42,640 nucleotides of DNA from CAYMQB01 sp964392665 (GTDB lineage Bacteria > Hydrothermota > E44-bin80), in NCBI GenBank assembly GCA_964392665.1, contig CAYMQB010000019.1:1-42640 (forward strand), read 5' to 3'. Positions 34,248 to 40,609 of this stretch are shown piece by piece. Both the position numbers and the translations under genes were made by a program. The first letter of the stretch is position 1; every line of letters begins with the position of its first letter. The notes beneath the pieces were generated by a model. The model ran no database searches and had not been told where the DNA came from. It saw only the letters and a program-made list of their open reading frames with translations.

Positions 34248-34967
34248 TTAGTATTTGGTAACCATTGTGCCGATATGTTTTCCGGAAAGAAAGTTAAGCA
34301 ATAAACCTTTCTTCAATATGTTAAAAACAAGAATTGGTAGATTATTCTCCATAGCAAGTGTAAAAGCGGTGGTATCCATAACTTGAAGATTTTTCTCTAT
34401 AACATACCTGTATTTCAGTTCTGGGTAGAATTTCGCATCTGTGTATTTCTCCGGGTCTTTATCATAAATACCTCTGACTTTTGTTCCCTTTATTATCACT
34501 TGTGATTCTGTTTCTATTGCTTTGAGAACAGCAGCAGTATCCGTTGTGAAAAATGGATTTCCGGTTCCACAGGCAAAAATAACGATTACTTTGTTTTCGA
34601 GATGCGTAATTGCTCGCCTTCTTATAAAGGGTTCAGCCAGTTGGGCAACATTTATTGCACTCATTACTCTTGTGGGAAGGTTCTCTGCTTCAAGTATATT
34701 TTGAAGAAGCAAGGCATTTATGAGAGTTGCTAACATTCCCATAAAGTCGGCACTTACTCTTTCAACATCGAAATCTTTGACTGCTCGTTTTCCTCTGAAT
34801 ATATTTCCACCTCCAATAACGATTCCTATTTGAACGCCCAGATTATGAACCTGTTTTATTTCATTCTTGAGGTGGGAGAGAGAGGTTTTAGAAAAACCGA
34901 AATCGTTCTTACCTGCTATAATTTGACCGCTTAATTTGAGAAGAATCCTTTTGTATTTGGAAGTCAT
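34248..34967 (-). CDS. pyrH: UMP kinase
   Basis: 239 residues. It has the bacterial UMP kinase motifs: YKRILLKLSGQIIAG, GIVIGGGNIFRG, ADFMGMLATLINALLLQ, IFACGTGNPFFTTDTAAVLKAIE and KVRGIYDKDPEKYTDAKFYPEL. It phosphorylates UMP to UDP. The usual LSGEAL reads LSGQII here, a minor change. It sits between tsf (17 bp) and frr, the conserved order. Confidence 0.95.
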   Translation of the reverse strand: MTSKYKRILLKLSGQIIAGKNDFGFSKTSLSHLKNEIKQVHNLGVQIGIVIGGGNIFRGKRAVKDFDVERVSADFMGMLATLINALLLQNILEAENLPTRVMSAINVAQLAEPFIRRRAITHLENKVIVIFACGTGNPFFTTDTAAVLKAIETESQVIIKGTKVRGIYDKDPEKYTDAKFYPELKYRYVIEKNLQVMDTTAFTLAMENNLPILVFNILKKGLLLNFLSGKHIGTMVTKY

Positions 34968-34984
34968 TGGGATAAGTTGGATTA

Positions 34985-35581
34985 TTATTGTTCACCTATA
35001 CGAAATCTTGCAAATCTTTTGATACTTATGTTTTCACCCAGTTTTGCGATGAACGTTTTAATGTGTTCTTCGACGCTCACATTGGAATCCTTTACAAAAG
35101 GTTGTTCAAGGAGACAGACTTCCTTGAAGAATTTGTTGAGCTTACCTTCGATAATCTTTTCGATAATAGTCTCTGGTTTTCCAGAATTTTCCATTTGCGT
35201 TTTGTAAATAGATACTTCTCTTTGGACGATTTCTTCTCCAACATGCTGTCTTGAAATAGCTACTGGATTGGATGCGGCTATTTGCATTGCAATATCTTTG
35301 GAGAGTTTATTAAAGTCATCGGTTTTTGCAACAAAGTCTGTCTCACAATTTAGTTCTACAAGAACGCCAAGTCGTGAACCGGGATGTATATACGATTGTA
35401 TTGTCCCTTCTTCTGTTTTGCGCATTAGTTTCTTTTCGGCTTTTGCAATTCCTTGTTTTCTTAATTCTTGAATAGCCTTGTCAACATGTCCACTTGAAGA
35501 TTGTAGAGCTTTTTTACAATCCAGAACGCCCGCCCCTGTTCTTTCTCTTAATTCTTTTATTTTTTCAATAGGAATATCCAT
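34985..35581 (-). CDS. tsf: Elongation factor Ts (short form)
   Basis: 198 residues. An N-terminal UBA-like helix bundle (IKELRERTGAGVLDCKKALQ) and the EF-Tu-contact motif NCETDFVAKTDDF near residue 80 identify it. A single dimerisation subdomain follows, with the coiled-coil module shortened, as in Thermus-type EF-Ts (about 196) rather than the 283-residue E. coli form. It exchanges GDP for GTP on EF-Tu. AGGAG precedes the ATG. Confidence 0.95.
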   Translation of the reverse strand: MDIPIEKIKELRERTGAGVLDCKKALQSSSGHVDKAIQELRKQGIAKAEKKLMRKTEEGTIQSYIHPGSRLGVLVELNCETDFVAKTDDFNKLSKDIAMQIAASNPVAISRQHVGEEIVQREVSIYKTQMENSGKPETIIEKIIEGKLNKFFKEVCLLEQPFVKDSNVSVEEHIKTFIAKLGENISIKRFARFRIGEQ

Positions 35582-35622
35582 TTAAGACTCCTTTCATATT
35601 CATTGTTACATTTTAATAAACC

Positions 35623-35649
35623 ATTATTAGCTAAGTATTTTTGTGTCAA
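35623..35649 (-). promoter_or_regulatory. Possible internal promoter before tsf
   Basis: TTGACA (35649-35644) and AATAAT (35628-35623) with a short 15-bp spacer. It lies in the 204-bp rpsB-tsf gap, the longest inside this block, where an extra promoter or attenuation site would make sense. The rest of the gap shows nothing else I recognise. Confidence 0.35.
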
Positions 35650-35785
35650 ATACGGTTTTTAAAAATAGTAAAATAATATTTTCTTCTGTTGATTTTGGTT
35701 TCGCAGGTCATTCTTTGTAGTTTATTTTATAACCTCTTCATATTCTTCTGTACTTCTTTTTACAGCATACGAAGGAGTTCTAGAA

Positions 35786-36790
35786 TTATTTCTTTCGTGG
35801 ATTGTGTTTAACCTTTGATGTTTTTTTTACTTTTTCTTGCTTCACTGTTTTTTGAGATGCAGGTTTAGTCTTACGCTGCGTTGTTTTTTTTGGAAGTGGT
35901 TTTGAAATTGGTTTTTTTGGCGTTTGTTTCTTAGGTGTTATCTCTCGTTTTGTGATTGTTTGTTTTGCGATTGTTTGTTTTGCGATTGTTTGTTTTGTGG
36001 TTGTTTGTTTTGTGGTTGTTTGTTTTGTGGTTTTTTTGCTAATTGCTTTGGTTGTTGGTTCCTTTTTTACTTGTTTTTTGGTTTCCTCTTCCTGTAATTC
36101 CTTGTCTGAGAGAGCAAGTTGTTTGCCGTCTATAACTGCTTGACTTATAATGGAAGTTATAAGTTTTAAAGACCTAATTGCGTCATCGTTCGCTGGAATT
36201 GGGATTTTTATGAATTCTGGATCGGTGTTTGTATCCACGATCGCGACAACCGGAATTCCAAGAATATTCGCTTCATGAACCGCAATGTGCTCCTTTTTAA
36301 TATCCACAACATAAAGAAGGTTAGGTGGCAGCCTAAGTTTTTTGACGCCTCCAAGAACATTTTCCATTATTTCCATTTTTCTTGTCAGAGAAAGTGCTTC
36401 TTTTTTTGGAAGAGTGTCGAGAAAGCCTTCTTCTTTTTTCTTATCGTAGTCAATCAATTTATCAATGGTTTTTCGTATCGTTCTAAAGTTGGTTAACATA
36501 CCTCCAAGCCATCTTTCGCTCACATAAAAAGCTCCACACCTTAAGGCTTCATCCTTTAAAATGTCTTTTGCCTGTCTTTTTGTCCCAACGAACAGTATGT
36601 TTTTCCCTTGCCTTGTATGTTCAACAACTGCCGTATAAGCTTTTTCAAGCATTCTTACCGTTTTCTGAAGGTCTATTATATATATACCGTTCTTTTCTCC
36701 AAAAATGTAAGGTTTCATTTTTGGATTCCATCTGCTCACTTTATGTCCAAAGTGAGCACCCGCTTCAAGAAGATCTTTCATTGTTACCAA
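35786..36790 (-). CDS. rpsB: Small ribosomal subunit protein uS2 with long basic tail
   Basis: 334 residues. Residues 1-225 are ordinary uS2: VTMKDLLEAGAHFGHKVSRWNPKMK, FVGTKRQAKDI, YVSERWLGGMLTNFRTI, VVAIVDTNTDPEFIKIPIPANDDAIRSLKL. The remaining 110 or so residues are an unusual Lys/Thr/Gln/Pro-rich extension, partly built from TKQTT/AKQTI pentads encoded by a 15-bp tandem repeat. Typical uS2 ends near 230-260. The start taken is TTG at 36790, 5 nt after GAGGGGGG; an ATG three codons later is possible. The tail could bind rRNA or nucleic acid at the ribosome surface; that is inference. Confidence 0.93.
   Translation of the reverse strand: MVTMKDLLEAGAHFGHKVSRWNPKMKPYIFGEKNGIYIIDLQKTVRMLEKAYTAVVEHTRQGKNILFVGTKRQAKDILKDEALRCGAFYVSERWLGGMLTNFRTIRKTIDKLIDYDKKKEEGFLDTLPKKEALSLTRKMEIMENVLGGVKKLRLPPNLLYVVDIKKEHIAVHEANILGIPVVAIVDTNTDPEFIKIPIPANDDAIRSLKLITSIISQAVIDGKQLALSDKELQEEETKKQVKKEPTTKAISKKTTKQTTTKQTTTKQTIAKQTIAKQTITKREITPKKQTPKKPISKPLPKKTTQRKTKPASQKTVKQEKVKKTSKVKHNPRKK
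35947..36036. repeat. 15-bp tandem repeat (6 units) within rpsB
   Basis: Six consecutive 15-bp units of the form GTTTTGYGRTTGTTT (plus-strand reading) encode the pentads TKQTT and AKQTI on the minus strand. Units differ at one or two positions; the last ends in a T-run. Being a multiple of three, copy-number change would keep the frame. Confidence 0.93.
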
Positions 36791-36835
36791 AGGAACCCCC
36801 CTCTATAAAGTTTTTTCCTCCATTCTCCTCATTTC

Positions 36836-36862
36836 AAAAAGAGCCCAGATAAGGGAACCTCT
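36836..36862 (-). terminator. Possible terminator/attenuator between rpsI and rpsB
   Basis: On the minus strand AGAG-(GTT)-CCC pairs with GGG-CTCT across a TTATCT loop and is followed by TTTTT. The three-base bulge weakens it, so partial termination between rplM-rpsI and the rpsB unit is the most I would claim. Confidence 0.38.
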
Positions 36863-36893
36863 TCTGATTAGAGAATGTGTGTATTTACAGTTA

Positions 36894-37286
36894 TTACCTT
36901 TTTGAGAACTGGAATCTCTTTCTTGCTTTTACTTTACCATACTTTTTTCTTTCAACTTCTCTCGAATCTCTCGTTAGTAAACCAGCTGACCTTAGAATTT
37001 TTCTAAAATCTGCATTATATTTCAGCAGGGCTCTGGCAATGCCTAACCTTAATGCACTTGCCTGTCCACTTTTGCCTCCACCGTTGACTTTTGCGTTTAC
37101 ATCCAATTTGCCAAGAGTTTCGGTTATACGAAAGGGATCTATAACAAGGGTTTCAAGTGTTGCTCTATGGAAATATTCCTGCAGGAACTGACCATTTACA
37201 ACAATCTTACCTTTTCCTGTTTTGATTCTGACTTTCGCCACTGATTCTTTTCTTGAACCTGTTGCACAAAATATGTTACTTTGCAA
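36894..37286 (-). CDS. rpsI: Small ribosomal subunit protein uS9
   Basis: 130 residues from the TTG at 37286. It has family motifs ATGSRKESVAKVRI, VNGQFLQEYF, KVNGGGKSGQASALRLGIARALL and the invariant tail KVKARKRFQFSKR, whose basic end reaches the P-site tRNA. The start is set by AAAGGAGGT, which ends 6 nt before this TTG; the longer frame from 37316 would translate through that Shine-Dalgarno sequence, and a TTG directly abutting it is too close. It follows rplM by 77 bp, the usual pairing. Confidence 0.94.
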   Translation of the reverse strand: MQSNIFCATGSRKESVAKVRIKTGKGKIVVNGQFLQEYFHRATLETLVIDPFRITETLGKLDVNAKVNGGGKSGQASALRLGIARALLKYNADFRKILRSAGLLTRDSREVERKKYGKVKARKRFQFSKR

Positions 37287-37363
37287 ACTCAAACCTCCTT
37301 TGCTAAATGTTGGCAATCATTTGTATGGTTGATAGTCAATTATCACTAATATGTTAATGGAAG

Positions 37364-37792
37364 TTAAATTTTCAAAACTTCCGGGTTTTGAGCAGTATGG
37401 GGGTGTTGAGAGTCTTTGTATACTTTAAGCCTTTTTAACATTCTATCTCCCAGTTTGTTCTTTGGGAGCATCCCTTTAACTGCCAGTTTTATAATTCTTT
37501 CAGGATGCTTTTTTAACATATCACCGGCATTGATTTTCCTTAATCCACCAATGTAACCCGAGTAACTGTAATAGTTTTTCTTCTGTTGCTTTTGACCTGA
37601 AAGAAAGATATCTTTGGAATTCAACACGATAACAAAATCTCCATTGTCGACGTGATTTGTGTAAAGTGGTTTGTCTTTTCCGGAAAGAAGCGTTGCAATT
37701 CTTGTTGACAATCTTCCCAGTGTTTTTTCCTTTGCATCAACAACATACCATTTCCTTTTGACATCTTCTTTTCTGAGAGATACTGTTTTCAA
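37364..37792 (-). CDS. rplM: Large ribosomal subunit protein uL13
   Basis: 142 residues, the standard length, with WYVVDAKEKTLGRLSTRIATLLSGKDKP, YTNHVDNGDFVIVLNSKDI, KKNYYSYSGYIGGLR, and AVKGMLPKNKLGDRMLKRLKVY. It is an early 50S assembly protein. The start is TTG at 37792 with AGGAGGT 5 nt upstream. It is the first gene of the block that runs to rseP, driven by the promoter at 37863-37891. Confidence 0.95.
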   Translation of the reverse strand: MKTVSLRKEDVKRKWYVVDAKEKTLGRLSTRIATLLSGKDKPLYTNHVDNGDFVIVLNSKDIFLSGQKQQKKNYYSYSGYIGGLRKINAGDMLKKHPERIIKLAVKGMLPKNKLGDRMLKRLKVYKDSQHPHTAQNPEVLKI

Positions 37793-37862
37793 TTCAAACC
37801 TCCTAAAACCGCAGATTTGTGCTTAATGTTTAAAATTCAATACAGCAAAATTACAACTAACT

Positions 37863-37891
37863 ATAATAACACAATTTGCCAGAATTGTCAA
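37863..37891 (-). promoter_or_regulatory. Strong sigma-70 promoter of the rplM operon
   Basis: TTGACA (37891-37886), a 17-bp spacer and TATTAT (37868-37863) on the minus strand. This leaves a leader of about 60 nt before rplM. It is one of the best housekeeping promoters in the window, as expected for a ribosomal operon. Confidence 0.85.
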
Positions 37892-37923
37892 GTATTTTGT
37901 AAATTCAGTTGAGATAAGCACTT

Positions 37924-37975
37924 CTGCACCAGCTTGCCTGTGCGCAAGCCTGCAAGGCTCGATCCAAATGTGCAG
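37924..37975. repeat. GC-rich nested inverted repeat
   Basis: CTGCAC (37924-37929) pairs with GTGCAG (37970-37975). Inside are GCTTGC/GCAAGC (37932-37937 with 37944-37949) and AGCC/GGCT hairpins, giving a three-way fold of 52 nt. Its base composition is far richer in GC than the surroundings. It lies between the mutase gene and the rplM promoter. It may be a REP-like element or a 3' structure of the mutase transcript; no homologous copy is seen in the window. Confidence 0.4.
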
Positions 37976-38031
37976 CAAACGGTAAATGGGGAGGGGGGTA
38001 GGATATTTTTGCTTATTAAGAGGTTTTGGTT

Positions 38032-39387
38032 CTATCCCTTGATGAAGGAATAATTGCTAAGTAAATTGAGGAACTTCGACTTAATTTGCTCGAGTGCTTC
38101 CCTTGTGTTTGCCTCAAAGCGAAGAACAAGGACCGGCTGGGTGTTTGATGCCCTCAAAAGCCCCCAGCCATCAGAGAAAGTTACCCGAACACCGTCAATA
38201 TCTAATATCTTATAGTCTTTTGCAAATGTTTTCTTGACCTCATCAACGACCCTGAATTTTTCGTTGTCAGGACAACCGATTCTTATCTCTGGTGTTACGA
38301 AATACGAGGGGATTTCATCTGCAAGTTCAGAAAGTGATTTTTCTGTGTGTGAAAGTAATTCTACTAATCTCAAGGAAGCAAAGATTGCGTCGTCGAATCC
38401 ATAATAGTTGTCGGCAAAGAACATATGTCCGCTCATTTCACCGGCAAGGGGTGCATTTTCTTCTTTCATCTTTGCCTTAATTAGAGAGTGCCCTGTTTTC
38501 CACATAATTGGGATGCCTCCCTTTTTTTCTATGTATTCGATTAAGCCTTTAGAACATTTCACTTCAAAAATTATCTTTGCTCCAGGTCTTTTTTTGAGAA
38601 TATCGTCCGAATAAATTGCGAGAAGCTTATCGCCCCAGATAATCCTGCCTTTTTCGTCAATGGCTCCAATTCTGTCACCATCACCGTCCAATGCAATTCC
38701 TACATCGGCATTACCATTTTTAACCTTTTCAGTCAAATCCGTCAGATATTCAGGTATTGTGGGGTCAGGAAGATGATTTGGAAAATGTCCATCCGGTTCG
38801 GAAAATAGGATTTGGAATTCAAAAGGGAATTTGCTGAAAAGTTTTTCCAATAATGGTCCTGTTGTTCCATTGCCAGAGTCGAAAACTATTTTTATTTTTC
38901 TATCTCCAAATGATATTCTTTGTGAGATGTCCGCAAAGTAATCATCGATGGGGTTCTTAGTCCTTATCGTCCCTTGTCCCTTACGAAAAATACCGCGAGA
39001 AGCTATTTTTCTTATAGTTTGAATATCTTCTCCGAAGATGGTATTCCTTCCAACAAGGATTTTTAACCCGTTGTATTCTTTTGGATTGTGGCTTCCGGTA
39101 ACTTCTATTCCCCCATCCAAATCATACTTGTGAACTGAGAAATATAGGAGTGGTGTAGGTATCATTCCGAAGTCAATGACATCCACACCTGTTGAAAGTA
39201 AACCCTTAACAAATGAATTCTTGATTCTTTCCGAACTCAGTCTTACATCCATTCCGATACCAACAATTTTTGCATTCTCAGGAAGGAAAGTCGCATAGGA
39301 TATTGCAATTTTTTCAATAACCTCATCTGTAAGGTTAGTATCTGCAATTCCTCTTATATCATATGTTCTGAAGATTTCAAGATTCAT
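38032..39387 (-). CDS. Phosphomannomutase/phosphoglucomutase
   Basis: 451 residues, alpha-D-phosphohexomutase family. The catalytic phosphoserine is S99 in EVTGSHNPKEYNG, the metal loop is DGDGDR (234-239), the sugar-binding loop is GEMSGHMFF (about 318) and the phosphate-binding loop is RASNTQPVLVLRFEA near the end. The ManB/AlgC type interconverts hexose 1- and 6-phosphates for LPS, glycan or glycogen precursors; which sugar is preferred cannot be read from sequence. It follows the PorV-like gene by 33 bp without a visible Shine-Dalgarno sequence, so the two probably share a transcript. Confidence 0.93.
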   Translation of the reverse strand: MNLEIFRTYDIRGIADTNLTDEVIEKIAISYATFLPENAKIVGIGMDVRLSSERIKNSFVKGLLSTGVDVIDFGMIPTPLLYFSVHKYDLDGGIEVTGSHNPKEYNGLKILVGRNTIFGEDIQTIRKIASRGIFRKGQGTIRTKNPIDDYFADISQRISFGDRKIKIVFDSGNGTTGPLLEKLFSKFPFEFQILFSEPDGHFPNHLPDPTIPEYLTDLTEKVKNGNADVGIALDGDGDRIGAIDEKGRIIWGDKLLAIYSDDILKKRPGAKIIFEVKCSKGLIEYIEKKGGIPIMWKTGHSLIKAKMKEENAPLAGEMSGHMFFADNYYGFDDAIFASLRLVELLSHTEKSLSELADEIPSYFVTPEIRIGCPDNEKFRVVDEVKKTFAKDYKILDIDGVRVTFSDGWGLLRASNTQPVLVLRFEANTREALEQIKSKFLNLLSNYSFIKG

Positions 39388-39420
39388 AGGTTGAATATAT
39401 TCTAACTTCTTAGACTGTTT

Positions 39421-40383
39421 CTAAAGTGTGAAACCCGCGCTCATAGAATGTGAAGAACCTAATGTATGTGAAATAAAAGCGTATTGCAATACTATTTTCC
39501 AGAAGTTTATCCCTGTGCCAAAGGATAAGTTGCCTTCATTCCATCCAAAATCGAGAAGGAAATTCCTCTTGTATGAGTACTCTACTCCGAAATGCCTTAG
39601 GCTTTCATATTTGAAATTGAAGTCAAAAGACAACATAATACCACTATTTATTCCTTCCAATGGTGCAAAATAATTGAATCCTAATATGTAGTTCGGTGGA
39701 ATTTCATCCCTTGTGCGTGTGTGTGTATTCCAGAGAATCTCAGTTCCAGAAAGGTTCTGAATATTCATACCAAGTGATATTGTTCCAGGAACGCTGATTT
39801 CTGGTAATACAAGAATCCCACCAAAGTCAACACCTATTCCGGTTCCGCTATATCCCCATAAGGATTCGTTAAAATACTTAAAATTTCCTCCAAGTAGAAA
39901 CTTTGTCTTTCCTATACTTAGTTGTTTCGAGAGATTTACATAGTATATGTTTGCCGATTCACTGAAGTAACCCAGTGGATTTCCGTTGCCCTGTATTGAT
40001 GGTGTTGTATCGCGCTGCTCGGGTGTTCCTTCCAATTCGGGGAATATTGGAATGTTTCCAACACCCTCCTTTAACATTGCTATTGAAATAGCACTATTTC
40101 CGATCAAAGGCTTTGTAAAAGATAGGAAATCGATACTTAACATACCAGAAAAGTTTGCATTGTGGCTAAAATAAAATTGACCTGATGGCAAAAGGGCAGT
40201 TCCGGAAGGATTCCAGAATAGAGCAGAACCATCGTTGGCAATGGAGGTGAAACTCCCGCCAAGTGCTTTCGCCCTTGTTCCAATACCGGACGAAAGAAAG
40301 TCAAACGAATAGTTGCCTGCATTTGCGATAGTGACCAACCACAAAAGCAAGAGAATTATGCTAAATATCCTCAATTTGTTCAT
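39421..40383 (-). CDS. PorV/PorQ-like outer-membrane beta-barrel protein
   Basis: 320 residues. A signal peptide (MNKLRIFSIILLLLWLVTIANA) precedes the typical N-terminus of this family (FLSSGIGTRAKALGGSFTSIANDGSALFWNPSG), and amphipathic strands continue to a C-terminal aromatic (SMSAGFTL). The family is FadL-like; in Bacteroidetes PorV shuttles type 9 cargo, and many FCB genomes carry several PorV/PorQ-type proteins of unknown role. That fits the two sorting-domain proteins in this window. Its ATG lies only 6 nt after the -10 hexamer, so the message may be leaderless. Confidence 0.83.
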   Translation of the reverse strand: MNKLRIFSIILLLLWLVTIANAGNYSFDFLSSGIGTRAKALGGSFTSIANDGSALFWNPSGTALLPSGQFYFSHNANFSGMLSIDFLSFTKPLIGNSAISIAMLKEGVGNIPIFPELEGTPEQRDTTPSIQGNGNPLGYFSESANIYYVNLSKQLSIGKTKFLLGGNFKYFNESLWGYSGTGIGVDFGGILVLPEISVPGTISLGMNIQNLSGTEILWNTHTRTRDEIPPNYILGFNYFAPLEGINSGIMLSFDFNFKYESLRHFGVEYSYKRNFLLDFGWNEGNLSFGTGINFWKIVLQYAFISHTLGSSHSMSAGFTL

Positions 40384-40389
40384 TAAGCA

Positions 40390-40418
40390 ATTCTACATCA
40401 TAACTCATCTTATGTCAA
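40390..40418 (-). promoter_or_regulatory. Sigma-70 promoter of the PorV-like/mutase unit
   Basis: TTGACA (40418-40413), a 17-bp spacer and TAGAAT (40395-40390) on the minus strand. Transcription should begin at or next to the ATG at 40383, leaving no room for a Shine-Dalgarno sequence. Confidence 0.78.
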
Positions 40419-40559
40419 CAATTTTCTAATGTATTCTGAGTAAGCAAGTCTTATTGACTCCGGAAGAGTCTATGAGATTGCAGCAATATAAGGTTGGAAG
40501 CCTCGGCTTTCTTCATCAATTCATTATAAGCTCGAATATCATAGTTACGGGAGTAAGCA

Positions 40560-40587
40560 AAAACAGCCTCCAAACAGAGGCTGTTTT
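40560..40587 (-). terminator. Rho-independent terminator of the secreted-protein gene
   Basis: An 11-bp perfect stem (AAAACAGCCTC, 6-nt loop, GAGGCTGTTTT) followed on the minus strand by a T-run, 22 bp behind the stop of the large secreted protein. It is the clearest intrinsic terminator in the window and separates that gene from the PorV-like promoter. Confidence 0.9.
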
Positions 40588-40609
40588 CCCTTTCTTTCTT
40601 GGCTAATTC

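Noticed and set aside
35947..36036. 15-bp repeats as a CRISPR array
   Set aside because: Units are directly adjacent without spacers and encode pentapeptides in frame with rpsB.
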